From positions 1-61,109 of the forward strand of contig NZ_JAAVJD010000007.1 in the NCBI RefSeq assembly GCF_012033735.1: DNA of 61,109 nt. Reading direction: 5' to 3'. Under the pieces are notes generated by a model. It had not been told where the DNA came from. It worked only from the letters and a program-made list of their open reading frames with translations, and did not search any database. Origin of the DNA: Streptomyces lonarensis (GTDB lineage Bacteria; Actinomycetota; Actinomycetes; Streptomycetales; Streptomycetaceae). Shown one piece after another: positions 31,296 to 39,692 of this stretch (positions are counted from its first letter, which is position 1; every line of letters begins with the position of its first letter). The translations under genes were made by a program, and so were the position numbers.

Positions 31296-33443
31296 GTGCA
31301 GGACCAGCCGCCCGGCCCCGACCCGCTCGAACGCCTCGACCCGGTCGTCCTGCACCACATCGTCAACTCCCTCGGATGGCCCGATCTGCGCCCGTTGCAG
31401 AAGGCCGCCGTGGGGCCGCTGATGGACGGGGAGGACGCGATCCTGCTCGCGCCGACCGCGGGCGGGAAGACGGAAGCCGCCACCTTCCCTGTCCTGTCCG
31501 CCATGCGGGAGCAGCACTGGACGGGCACCTCGGTCCTCTACCTGGCGCCGCTCAAAGCCCTCCTCAACAACCTCGTCCATCGTGTCGACAGCTACGCCCA
31601 GTGGCTCGGTCGCCGCGCCGCGCTCTGGCACGGCGACACCCCGGAGTCCGTACGCCGCCGCATCCGCACCGAGTCGCCCGACGTCCTGCTCACCACACCC
31701 GAGTCGCTCGAAGCGATGCTGATCAGTGTCAAGACGGACCACGCGAACATGCTCGGCCGGGTCCGTGCCGTGGTCATCGACGAGGTGCACGCCTTCGCGG
31801 GTGACGACCGTGGCTGGCACCTGCTTGCCGTGCTGGAGAGGCTGGAGCGGCTGGCCGGCCACCGCATCCAGCGGATCGGGCTCTCCGCCACCGTCGGCAA
31901 CCCGGACGCACTGCTCACCTGGCTGCAGGGGGCACGCCCCGCCGAACGCCCGGGGCGGGTCGTCGCGCCCGGCGTGACTCTGCCGGACACCGCCGGGGAC
32001 ACCCCGCTGCCGAGGCCCGCCGGAGACGTCGAACTCGACTACGTCGGCTCACTCGCCAACGCCGCCAGGGTGGTCTCCGCCCTGCACCGCGGCGAGAAGC
32101 GTCTGGTCTTCTGCGACTCCCGCAAGCAGGTCGAGGAACTCGGTGCGGCGCTCCGGGGCCGCGACGTCACCGTGTTCCTCTCGCACGCCTCGCTCTCCAC
32201 CGATGAGCGGGCGCGCTCCGAGCAGGCGTTCGCCGAGGCGCGCGACTGCGTCATCGTGTCCACCTCTACCCTGGAACTCGGCATCGACGTCGGCGACCTC
32301 GACCGAGTCATCCAGATCGACTCCCCCGGCAGCGTCGCCTCGTTCCTGCAACGCATCGGCCGTACCGGCCGCCGCGCCGACACCTCTCGCAACTGTCTCT
32401 TCCTCGCCACCAGCCCCGCGTCGCTGCTGCAGGCCGCCGGGCTGCTCACCCTCTGGTCCCGGGGTTGGGTCGAGCCCGTCACCCCGCCACCGTCACCTCG
32501 TCACCTCGTCGCCCAGCAACTGCTCGCGCTCACCCTGCAGGAACACCGCATCGGTGACCGGCTCTGGCCGGACCGGTGGAACGGCCTCGCGCCCTTCGAC
32601 CGCTCGGCCACCCCGCTCCTGACGCACCTGATCGACGAGGGCTTCCTGGACAGCGACGACGGCATGCTCTTCATCGGCCCGCAGGCCGAGAAGCACTTCG
32701 GCCGCCGCCACTTCATGGAGCTCACCGCTTCCTTCACCGCGCCGCCCGAGTTCACCGTCCTCGCCGGGCGCACCGAGATCGGCACCACCGACCCCACCGT
32801 GCTCACCGAGGAACGCCCCGGCCCGCGCCGTCTGCTGCTCGCCGGGCGCAGCTGGCAGGTGACGTTCATCGACTGGGCCCGCCGCCGTGCCTTCGTCGAA
32901 CCCGTCGAGGACGGCGGTGTGGCCAAATGGCAGGGCGGCGAGCCACGCGGCCTGTCGTTCACCCTCACCCGCGCCATGCGCGACGTCCTCCTCGGCACCG
33001 ACCCGGACGTCCGGCTCACCCGCCGCGCCACCGCTGCCCTCGCCGAGCTGCGCACCGATCGCGCCCCCCACGAGGTCCACCCGGCCGGCACTCTCGTGGT
33101 CCGCGACGCCGATGCCACCCGCTGGTGGACCTGGGCCGGCTACCGCGCCAACGCGACCCTCGCCGCGTCCCTCGGCAACCTGGCCGACCCCGTCCAGCGG
33201 CCCACCGACACCCATCTCCGCCTGCGCCAGGACCTCTCCCCCGCCGACTGGAAGTCCGCTCGCGCCGAACTCCCGGACGCTCTCACGCTGCCCACCGTCG
33301 ACCCACGCGCCGTCCGCGGCCTGAAGTTCTCCGCTGCCCTCCCGTCGCGCGTGGCCACCGCCACCCTGGCCGAACGCCTCGCGGACTTCGACGGGGCGCT
33401 GACCGCGGCGCGCGAGCCAGTGCGGCTCGAATGGGGGATGTGA
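31296..33443 (+). CDS. brxHI: BREX-2 system DEAD/DEAH-box helicase BrxHI
   Basis: A 715-residue SF2 helicase of the Lhr-like group. Motif I APTAGGKTE is near residue 51, DEVHAF near 160, the SAT motif GLSATVGNP near 190, and motif VI QRIGRTGRR near 351. The C-terminal third contains a winged-helix/Lhr core-like region. BrxHI is the helicase subunit of type 2 BREX and completes the six-gene set. The GTG at 31296 follows CAGGGAG. It is the last gene of the plus-strand unit. I see no strong hairpin after its stop, so the 284-bp gap to the convergent vapC gene may hold only weak termination. Confidence 0.94.
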   Translation: MQDQPPGPDPLERLDPVVLHHIVNSLGWPDLRPLQKAAVGPLMDGEDAILLAPTAGGKTEAATFPVLSAMREQHWTGTSVLYLAPLKALLNNLVHRVDSYAQWLGRRAALWHGDTPESVRRRIRTESPDVLLTTPESLEAMLISVKTDHANMLGRVRAVVIDEVHAFAGDDRGWHLLAVLERLERLAGHRIQRIGLSATVGNPDALLTWLQGARPAERPGRVVAPGVTLPDTAGDTPLPRPAGDVELDYVGSLANAARVVSALHRGEKRLVFCDSRKQVEELGAALRGRDVTVFLSHASLSTDERARSEQAFAEARDCVIVSTSTLELGIDVGDLDRVIQIDSPGSVASFLQRIGRTGRRADTSRNCLFLATSPASLLQAAGLLTLWSRGWVEPVTPPPSPRHLVAQQLLALTLQEHRIGDRLWPDRWNGLAPFDRSATPLLTHLIDEGFLDSDDGMLFIGPQAEKHFGRRHFMELTASFTAPPEFTVLAGRTEIGTTDPTVLTEERPGPRRLLLAGRSWQVTFIDWARRRAFVEPVEDGGVAKWQGGEPRGLSFTLTRAMRDVLLGTDPDVRLTRRATAALAELRTDRAPHEVHPAGTLVVRDADATRWWTWAGYRANATLAASLGNLADPVQRPTDTHLRLRQDLSPADWKSARAELPDALTLPTVDPRAVRGLKFSAALPSRVATATLAERLADFDGALTAAREPVRLEWGM

Positions 33444-33727
33444 ACTCGGAGCCCCGGTCCTGGCACTCCAGATCTCTGCGCCTTCCTCCGAACATTGCTG
33501 CCACATCCGCCCGGGCGGTGGCGGACATCAGGCCGTCGAGCGCGCGGAAGAGCGGAGACCGTAGCGCACGGAGTCAAGCGACAGCGCCCGCGGACAGGCA
33601 CCCCTCGTCTGCAGGCTGCAGGATCCTCACGCACTACAGACGGGGAGTCGCCGGAACGGTGCCGTCCCGGGCAGGGTCCGGAGGTACGCCAGAAAGGATC
33701 ATGCCTCGGGCGCATCACGCCCGCACG

Positions 33728-34168
33728 TCAGAGCGCAAGATCGTCCGGGAGCAACCGGAACGCCTTGTGGTGGCCCAGCGGGCGCACCGCGCGGACGTTA
33801 CGACGATCGAGGGTGAGCACCGCGTCGGTGTCGAAGTCGGCGGCGAGGGCCTCGTTCACCGCATCCGCCAGATCCTGGTCGAGGTCCCGTAGCGGGCGCG
33901 CACGCTGGGCGAGCCCCAGGTGGTCCTCCGCGATCTCGGGGACGGCGACACGGCCGCGACGCGTCCAGTTCCGGGTATCGTCGACGGCGCTGAGCTCGGC
34001 TTCACGACCGAGTTCGCGAGTCGCCACGTGATAGATCTCCGCAAGAAGCAGCGGCGACATCACCAACAGACCGGCGGCCATGATCGCTACGTTCGACGTC
34101 TGGTGCTCGGGGTGGGTGGAGTCGAGCGCAGCGAGGAACCCGGACGTATCCGCGATGACGATGATCAC
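33728..34168 (-). CDS. vapC: PIN-domain ribonuclease toxin, VapC-like
   Basis: A 146-residue PIN-domain protein. The first metal-binding aspartate is in VIADTSGFLAALD near residue 7, a conserved glutamate in LLLAEIYH near 43, and acidic positions in LADAVNEALAADFDTDAVLTLDRR near 105-125. VapC toxins cleave RNA and are neutralised by a cognate antitoxin. The GTG at 34168 overlaps the stop of vapB (GTGA). The C-terminal codons and about 45 bases beyond the stop have a decayed second copy at 35727-35839. Confidence 0.9.
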   Translation of the reverse strand: MIIVIADTSGFLAALDSTHPEHQTSNVAIMAAGLLVMSPLLLAEIYHVATRELGREAELSAVDDTRNWTRRGRVAVPEIAEDHLGLAQRARPLRDLDQDLADAVNEALAADFDTDAVLTLDRRNVRAVRPLGHHKAFRLLPDDLAL

Positions 34169-34425
34169 GCAGCGGTGCCTGCTTCGGTCTCGTGACGTGC
34201 AGCGTCGGCCACCGTGTCACGCACCTCGCTGCTGTCCAGCGTGCGACCGGCCCCCTCGAAAGTGCGGGAGAAGAGTGGCTCGTCCCAGACCCGGTTCGCC
34301 ATGGCCGCGAGGTGGATGCCCTGCCGGATGATCTCGGCCTCGTTGATGCCGCGCCGCTTGGCCGCCGCCTTGATGATGGCGAGGTCCTCCGGGTCGGCAT
34401 GGACGTTGGTTCGCTTCATGGACAT
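34165..34425 (-). CDS. vapB: Antitoxin of the VapBC pair, ribbon-helix-helix type
   Basis: An 86-residue protein beginning with a ribbon-helix-helix: the strand KRTNVHADPED, then LAIIKAAAKRRGINEAEIIRQGI. The C-terminal half (VWDEPLFSRTF, then SSEVRDTVADAA) is the likely toxin-binding tail. A second ATG two codons in (34419) is equally possible, since neither has a strong ribosome site. The gene is coupled to vapC by a four-base overlap. Two direct repeats overlap the start and probably serve autoregulation. Confidence 0.85.
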   Translation of the reverse strand: MSMKRTNVHADPEDLAIIKAAAKRRGINEAEIIRQGIHLAAMANRVWDEPLFSRTFEGAGRTLDSSEVRDTVADAARHETEAGTAA

Positions 34426-34449
34426 GTACCAACGATGACGTATGTACCA
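34424..34449 (-). promoter_or_regulatory. Direct-repeat operator candidate for vapBC
   Basis: On the minus strand the sequence TGGTACAT occurs twice, at 34442-34449 and 34424-34431, an 18-bp period, with the second copy overlapping the vapB ATG. Paired sites are typical targets of ribbon-helix-helix antitoxins that repress their own operon. Confidence 0.5.
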
Positions 34450-34512
34450 GGTTGATGTATGAGCGTGAGCGAGACGGCTCCGACCAACCCCCCACCCACC
34501 TCCACTCCGGCC

Positions 34513-34578
34513 GACGCCGGCCAGGCGTTCCACGCCGGAGGTGTCGGTGTGGCCGGAGGTCTGGGCGACGCGGAGCAT
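34513..34578 (-). pseudogene. Remnant of the 3' end of the 742-residue gene
   Basis: Twenty-two codons read MLRVAQTSGHTDTSGV followed by ERLAGV. They match 17 of 22 residues, with no gap, to codons at 35962-36027 in the complete gene at 35845-38073. Similarity stops at both ends and no larger reading frame of that protein exists here. The fragment lies directly upstream of vapB in the same orientation. The surrounding stretch, 34450-34871, has no other gene I can support. Confidence 0.75.
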
Positions 34579-34871
34579 CGTGGGGTCGGCCCGTCGGGCG
34601 TGTCTCGGCCGGAGGCCCCGCGGCAGGCCGGGACGACCCGGCACCGACACCGTCACGCGCGTACCCGACTCCGGCGACCTCCCTCCCGGTCGGGCCGGCG
34701 AAAACGTGGCGCGCGGAGCCGGCAGGACCGGGTACCGTCATCGTCATGTTCTGCCAGACGCCGGTCTACGAGTGAGCGTGGCGGGCGCCCGCTGACGTCC
34801 CCCGACGTCGCGTCGCCGCCCGTCCCCCCGATGAATCCGCAGATCACTTCACCTCACCACCGGGAGAACCC

Positions 34872-35069
34872 GTGACCGACAGCAAGAACATCAACAACCC
34901 CGTGGGCCAGGGCGGCGGCCAGCGCAAGCGGCGGTCCCGCGCCGAGCAGCAGAACAACGGCCCGCACCGCAACCTCGACCGCCAGGGCGCCGCCGACCGC
35001 AAGGCGGAGCTGGTCCGCAAGATGCGCGAGAAGCTGAACGCAACCGAGAACGACACCGCGAACAGCTGA
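34872..35069 (+). CDS. DUF6243 family small basic protein
   Basis: A 65-residue, highly charged protein with the pattern seen in streptomycete DUF6243: a glycine-rich start (NNPVGQGGGQRKR), then SRAEQQNNGP, NLDRQGAADRKAELV and KMREKLN. No function is known to me. The GTG at 34872 follows GGGAG at 7 nt. It is transcribed away from vapBC and stands alone. Confidence 0.85.
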   Translation: MTDSKNINNPVGQGGGQRKRRSRAEQQNNGPHRNLDRQGAADRKAELVRKMREKLNATENDTANS

Positions 35070-35776
35070 CGCGCCGCCGCCACCGGGCGACCCCACCGCA
35101 CAGGACAGGTCCCGGACCGCGACACCCGGTCCGGGCCCTGCGGCTCGTTCGGCGTCCCGCCGGAACGAGCCCCTGGCAGCCCGACGACGCCGAGACGATC
35201 GAGCGCCGCAGCGGACCGCAACCACGTCGCGAGAACGAAACGCGAGCCGGGCTCTCTCCCGGAACCCCCGACAAACGCCCTGACCGAGCAGTTACGCGAG
35301 CGCGGTGGGTCGGAGCGGGTCTCGATACAGACTTCAGGTAAGCGCGTCGTAGCACACGAAAGCGCGGGCACACCGACCGCTGCCTGTTGGGGTTAATGCA
35401 GAGCAGGACGTTACGCATCGGATGGGCACCGCTGCAGGACGGAACCCCCTCCTGCGGCGCTGTAGAGGTCGGACCTCTCCACCGTGGTGAACCGGAACAT
35501 CTCCGGCGGAACCCTGCGCACGTCCCTCGCCCCTCGTCTCTCCACCAGCCTCCACCCCACCGTAGAGGGAGACACCGACGCTCGGGGCAGGAACAGAGCG
35601 TCGGCCTCGGCAAACGTGCCGTCGCCGCCCGAAGCTCGCGACGAAGCGGGACACCGTCGGGAGGGCCGTTGCCGTGAGCGGAACCGCCGCTCCGGGCCGC
35701 TCACGCTCCGACCTCCGGAGCCGGTTCCGGAGGGAGGTCGGGAAGGACGACGCCTCGGGGGCGCTCCACCCGGACA
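35070..35776. other. Long intergenic stretch between DUF6243 and the 742-residue gene
   Basis: About 700 bases without a supportable gene. It contains a perfect palindrome, AGAGGTC-G-GACCTCT, at 35464-35478. Its last part (35727-35776) is similar to the sequence just downstream of vapC at 33682-33727 and belongs to the decayed copy described next. A minus-strand open stretch at about 35410-35700 has no recognisable protein similarity and I do not call it. Confidence 0.45.
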
Positions 35777-35839
35777 TCAGAACGGAGGATCGCCCGGGAG
35801 CCCCGGGAACGCCGTGTGGTGCCCCAGCCTCCGCATCCC
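35777..35839 (-). pseudogene. Remnant of a vapC 3' end
   Basis: Immediately after the stop of the 742-residue gene the minus strand reads RRLGHHTAFPGLPGDPPF and a stop codon. The end of the intact VapC at 33728 reads RPLGHHKAFRLLPDDLAL and stop. Similarity at the DNA level continues downstream of both stops for about 45 bases. Only the last 18 or so codons remain, so this cannot encode a toxin. Confidence 0.7.
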
Positions 35840-35844
35840 GCGTG

Positions 35845-38073
35845 TCAGCGACGCTTCTTGCCCCTGCCCTTCTTCTTCGCGCTGTCGGGCTTCCGCTTGC
35901 GTGCGGCAGCCGCGCGCAGTCGGCCCAGCTGGGCGGAGCGGCGACGCAAGGCCGCCACGTCGATACCGGCCAGACGTTTGAGGCCGGAGGTGTCCGGGTG
36001 GCCGGAAGTCCGGGCCACGCGGAGCATCGCGGTGAGGGTCTCGGCGCCGGCTCCGGCGCGGCCGGCTCCCTCCAGCAGCCCGTTCTCCCCGTCGAGTTCC
36101 CACATGAGCAGCAGGCTCTCGGCGACGGCAAGGGCATACTCGCGGTCGTCCAGGGTGTCGTCCGTGTCCTGGCCGGGCGCCTCCCCTCGGACGAGCGCCG
36201 CCTCGGCCGCCTCCTCCTGCCCGACGAGGAGTGCGCTGGGAGCGAGATCGGGGTCGGTGCGCAGCCATCGGATCAGGCCAGGGCCGTGTCCGTCGGGAAG
36301 CTCCGCCACCAGCATCCGTAGCAGGCTGTTGCGGCGCGCGTGCAGGTGCACCCGCTGCAGCGCGTCCGCAAGGGCCGGACGCGCCGCGTCCCAGCCGCCT
36401 GCTGCCTCCACCCAGCCGGCCAGCTCGGTGCTGGTGTGCTGGTCGTCGTACTCGTCGTGGAGGGTGGCGAGGAGGGTGGTGGCGTCGGCCGTGCGCAGCT
36501 CTCCGAGGGCCGGGGCGGAGCGGCCCAGCGTCGTCAGCGACGCGCGGACGGCGTAGGTGCCGAGCGGGGTGAGCCGGAGGAGCTCGACGTCGTCGCCCTC
36601 GCACGAGCGCAGGAGTTCGTGGAGGCGCGCGGCACCGTCGGGGCCGCCAGGGCCGAGCAGCGTGGCCGGCCCGCTGCTCCCGTTCTCCGCTGCCAGGGTT
36701 CGCAGGCCGTCGAGGACCGAGGCGTCGGCCGGGCCGCGTTCGAAGACGATCATCCCGGTGCGTACGAGCAGGTCGAGGACCACCCGAAGTTCTGCCGGAG
36801 AGTCGATGTCCGCTCCCCCGTCCAGCTGCCGGCCGTCGTACAGCTCTCCCTGACACACCGTGTGCCACAGCATCGGCCAGGGTGTACCGACCGGCATCGC
36901 GTACAGCGCTGCCAACACGTCGGTGAGCAGCAGGTCGAAGCACGGGTAGAGCGGGGAGCGGGTGTCCGACTCCGGCCCGGCGAGCAACGGGTCGCGCAGG
37001 GCGGGAAGCGCTGTGAGCGCGCGGGCGGCGAGTGCGAGCGGGTCCTCGCGGACAGTGCGGGCGCCCGCGACCGCGACAAGGCAGCCGCCGTAGACCCGCA
37101 CCAAGCGGGCTTTGTGTGCCCAGTCCACCAGCAGCCGCAGGTAGGGGAGCTGGTCGGCGCGGCGGATGTGACGGAAGTCGTCGCCGGCGAGATGGTTCAG
37201 CGGGCGCGCGGCCTCGCCCAAGCCGCGGTCGGTACCCAGATGGCGGGCGAGTTCCAGGGCGTCGGCGGTCTTCAACCTGCCGGTCCTGGTGAGCGGCCGG
37301 CCCTCCTTCCCGAGCCACCGGGCCACCTCGGCCAGTTGCCCGAGGACATCCACACCGGCGGCCGCCTCGCGCAGGGCCTCGTCGCCCCCGAGATCAACGA
37401 CCGGCAGCGGCGGCATCCGTTCCGCCAGCAGGCTGTGGCCACCGGGCCCCGCGCCCACGAGCCCGCCGAGGAACTGGTTGGTCATCACCTCGGCCAAGAC
37501 CGCCTCGTCGTACTTCACGCGTCCCGCGCGGACATCGGCGAGGAATCGTTCCAAGGCCCGCTCGTCGCGCACGTCGACACCACTGCGTGCCGCGGTCAGC
37601 ATCCAGAACGTGGCCGGCCCCATCAAGCGGGGATCCTCACGGGCCTCCGTGTGCGCCTGCCGCAGCGACTCCGCCACGTCCCGCAGCCGGCCGGGATCGT
37701 CCGAGCGGCTGTCGAGCAGACCCGAAACGGCAAGGAACTCCACCAGCGTGGCAACAGCGCCGGGCGCGTCGTGCTCGTCCGACTCCTGCGGCAGGACCGT
37801 CACGTTCCGCGGTAGCCACTCCAGGAGCAGCGCCCGCACATGCTCCTCGCGCCACAGCGCCAGCCGCCCGTCCGTCGTGGCCCGATGCCGATACTCCAGC
37901 GCCTGCACGACGGAGAACTCGTCCAGGCCGCCCGCCTCGGCGCCGCGCTGCTGCTCGTCGTACTCGGAGGTGAGACGGACCAGGATGTCGCGGGTCGCCT
38001 CGAACCCCTCACCCTGGCCACCCCCGACCCCCTCACCGGCGGCGTCCGCGTCGGCATCGAAGAGCAGTTTCAC
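35845..38073 (-). CDS. Uncharacterised 742-residue protein
   Basis: I do not recognise a family. The 742-residue protein is rich in leucine, alanine and acidic residues, is probably mostly helical, and has no signal peptide, membrane segment or nucleotide-binding motif that I can see. The C-terminal 30 residues are very basic (KRKPDSAKKKGRGKKRR). The GTG at 38073 is the longest start; its ribosome site (GAGGAAG) is 14 nt away, so the start is uncertain. A 22-codon fragment of its 3' region lies upstream of vapB, which suggests that this gene and a VapBC pair once sat together as a unit. Confidence 0.75.
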   Translation of the reverse strand: MKLLFDADADAAGEGVGGGQGEGFEATRDILVRLTSEYDEQQRGAEAGGLDEFSVVQALEYRHRATTDGRLALWREEHVRALLLEWLPRNVTVLPQESDEHDAPGAVATLVEFLAVSGLLDSRSDDPGRLRDVAESLRQAHTEAREDPRLMGPATFWMLTAARSGVDVRDERALERFLADVRAGRVKYDEAVLAEVMTNQFLGGLVGAGPGGHSLLAERMPPLPVVDLGGDEALREAAAGVDVLGQLAEVARWLGKEGRPLTRTGRLKTADALELARHLGTDRGLGEAARPLNHLAGDDFRHIRRADQLPYLRLLVDWAHKARLVRVYGGCLVAVAGARTVREDPLALAARALTALPALRDPLLAGPESDTRSPLYPCFDLLLTDVLAALYAMPVGTPWPMLWHTVCQGELYDGRQLDGGADIDSPAELRVVLDLLVRTGMIVFERGPADASVLDGLRTLAAENGSSGPATLLGPGGPDGAARLHELLRSCEGDDVELLRLTPLGTYAVRASLTTLGRSAPALGELRTADATTLLATLHDEYDDQHTSTELAGWVEAAGGWDAARPALADALQRVHLHARRNSLLRMLVAELPDGHGPGLIRWLRTDPDLAPSALLVGQEEAAEAALVRGEAPGQDTDDTLDDREYALAVAESLLLMWELDGENGLLEGAGRAGAGAETLTAMLRVARTSGHPDTSGLKRLAGIDVAALRRRSAQLGRLRAAAARKRKPDSAKKKGRGKKRR

Positions 38074-38327
38074 ACCTGCACCATCGCTTCCTCGTCATGA
38101 CCGGTTGCCCGGCCCCGCTGCTGCGCACCGACACGGCAGGGGCGGCCTGCGCCCACACTAGGACACCGGCGCCTTCCGAACGCCGGTGCTCGACACGGGA
38201 GTAAGGGGTGTGCGCCCCGGAAGCCCCTCGGCCGGCCGGCTGCCCACCGGCCACGAGCCTCGTTCCCGCGGCGGGACACCGACCGGGCGCCCGCGCCGAG
38301 CGTCACAGCCACGGGAAACACCGCAGG

Positions 38328-39692
38328 TCAGGAGGGCTTGGACATTGGCTCCAGGATCGCCACGCACTCCAGGTGGTGGGTCATCGGGAAGAGGTCGAAG
38401 GCGCGGAGGAAGCGGGGGCGGTAGCCGGCGGTGCGGAAGTGGGCCAGGTCCCGGGAGAGCGCGGCGGGGTCGCAGGCGACGTACGCGATGCGGCGCGGGC
38501 CGAGCGCCGCGACGCGCTCGACGGTGCGCTTCCCGGCGCCGGCGCGCGGCGGGTCGAGGACGACGAGGTCCGCCTCGCTGATTCCGGTGCGCGGCAGCAC
38601 CTTGTCGACCGTGCCGTGCTCGATGCGGACCCGCGGGTAGTCGGTCAGGTTGTGGCGGGCGTCCTCGACGGCGCGCTTGCCGGACTCGATGCCCAGCACG
38701 GCGCCCTCCTCGCCGACCCGGTCGGCGAGCGCCCCGGCGAAGAGGCCGACGCCGCAGTAGAGGTCGAGGGCGCTCTCGCCCTTGCGGGGGGTCAGCCCCC
38801 GCATCACCGCGTCGATGAGCAGTTCGGCGGCCTGCGGGTGAACCTGCCAGAAGCCGCCGGCGCCGACGCGCCAGGTCCGGTCGTCGGCACGCTCCCGGAC
38901 GAAGCTGCGGCCGTGGACCGGCAGCACCTTCTTGTCCTTCTCGTTGACGCGCATCACCGAGACGGGGCGGTCCAGCTCGACGATGGGCAGCCGCCCGCCG
39001 GGGCGGGGGGTGAGGACAACCTGGCGGTCCTGCGAGCCGGTCGCCGCGATGGCGTCGACAGCGGCGATCTGCGGCCACTCCCGGGACTCGATGCCCAGCT
39101 CGCTGACGCCCTCGGCGGCGATCAGGCAGCGGTCGATCGGCTCGACCTCGTGGGAGCGGTGGCGCCGCAGCCCGGCGCGTCCGTCGGCGTCGACCGCGTA
39201 CTGGACGCGGGTGCGCCAGGCGGGGACCTCGCCGGCGGGCAGCTTGTCACCGGGTGCCGGTTCGACGGTGCCGTCCCAGCCGGCCTCCTCGGGAGTCATC
39301 CGCGCGAGATGGCCGAGCTGCTCGGTGAGGACGTCGCCCTTGAGCTTCCGCTGCCGTCCCGGCTTCACGTGCTGCCAGTCGCAGCCGCCGCACCGCCCCG
39401 GCCCGGAGAACGGGCAGGGCGCCTCGATGCGGTCCTTGTCCGCCTCGATGACCTCGACGGCGTCCGCCCGCAGGAAGCGGGAGTCCTCCCGGCCGTCGGT
39501 GACCCGTACCCGGACGCGCTCACCGGGGAGGGTGTGGCGCACGAACAGCACCTGGCCGTCGGGGGTGCGGGCCACGCAGTGACCGCCGTGCGCGACCGGC
39601 CCGACCTCCACCTCGTACTCGGTGCCGACCAGGGACGCGGCCTGCTCGGCGGGCGTCACGGTGTCGGTGCCGTTGTCACGGTCGGAAGTCAT
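38328..39692 (-). CDS. Class I SAM-dependent RNA m5U methyltransferase (TrmA/RlmD family)
   Basis: A 454-residue enzyme of the TrmA/RumA family, which methylates C5 of uridine in tRNA or 23S rRNA. The N-terminal TRAM domain covers roughly residues 20-80. A cysteine cluster CPFSGPGRCGGC, as in the iron-sulfur site of RlmD-type enzymes, follows. The SAM site is LYCGVGLFAGAL, the substrate motif is VLDPPRAGAGK, and the catalytic cysteine lies in YVACDPAAL near the C terminus. The ATG at 39692 has GGAG 9 nt upstream; a longer start 72 nt earlier is in frame but has low-complexity sequence. The exact RNA target cannot be told from sequence alone. Confidence 0.9.
   Translation of the reverse strand: MTSDRDNGTDTVTPAEQAASLVGTEYEVEVGPVAHGGHCVARTPDGQVLFVRHTLPGERVRVRVTDGREDSRFLRADAVEVIEADKDRIEAPCPFSGPGRCGGCDWQHVKPGRQRKLKGDVLTEQLGHLARMTPEEAGWDGTVEPAPGDKLPAGEVPAWRTRVQYAVDADGRAGLRRHRSHEVEPIDRCLIAAEGVSELGIESREWPQIAAVDAIAATGSQDRQVVLTPRPGGRLPIVELDRPVSVMRVNEKDKKVLPVHGRSFVRERADDRTWRVGAGGFWQVHPQAAELLIDAVMRGLTPRKGESALDLYCGVGLFAGALADRVGEEGAVLGIESGKRAVEDARHNLTDYPRVRIEHGTVDKVLPRTGISEADLVVLDPPRAGAGKRTVERVAALGPRRIAYVACDPAALSRDLAHFRTAGYRPRFLRAFDLFPMTHHLECVAILEPMSKPS

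Noticed and set aside
34450..34871. A plus-strand small protein upstream of the DUF6243 gene
   Set aside because: The stretch overlaps the fossil of the 742-residue gene in the opposite orientation, lacks a plausible ribosome site and has no family resemblance.
35407..35704. A 97-residue minus-strand frame between DUF6243 and the 742-residue gene
   Set aside because: No similarity, no ribosome site and poor codon pattern. It contains the palindrome at 35464, so it is treated as intergenic.
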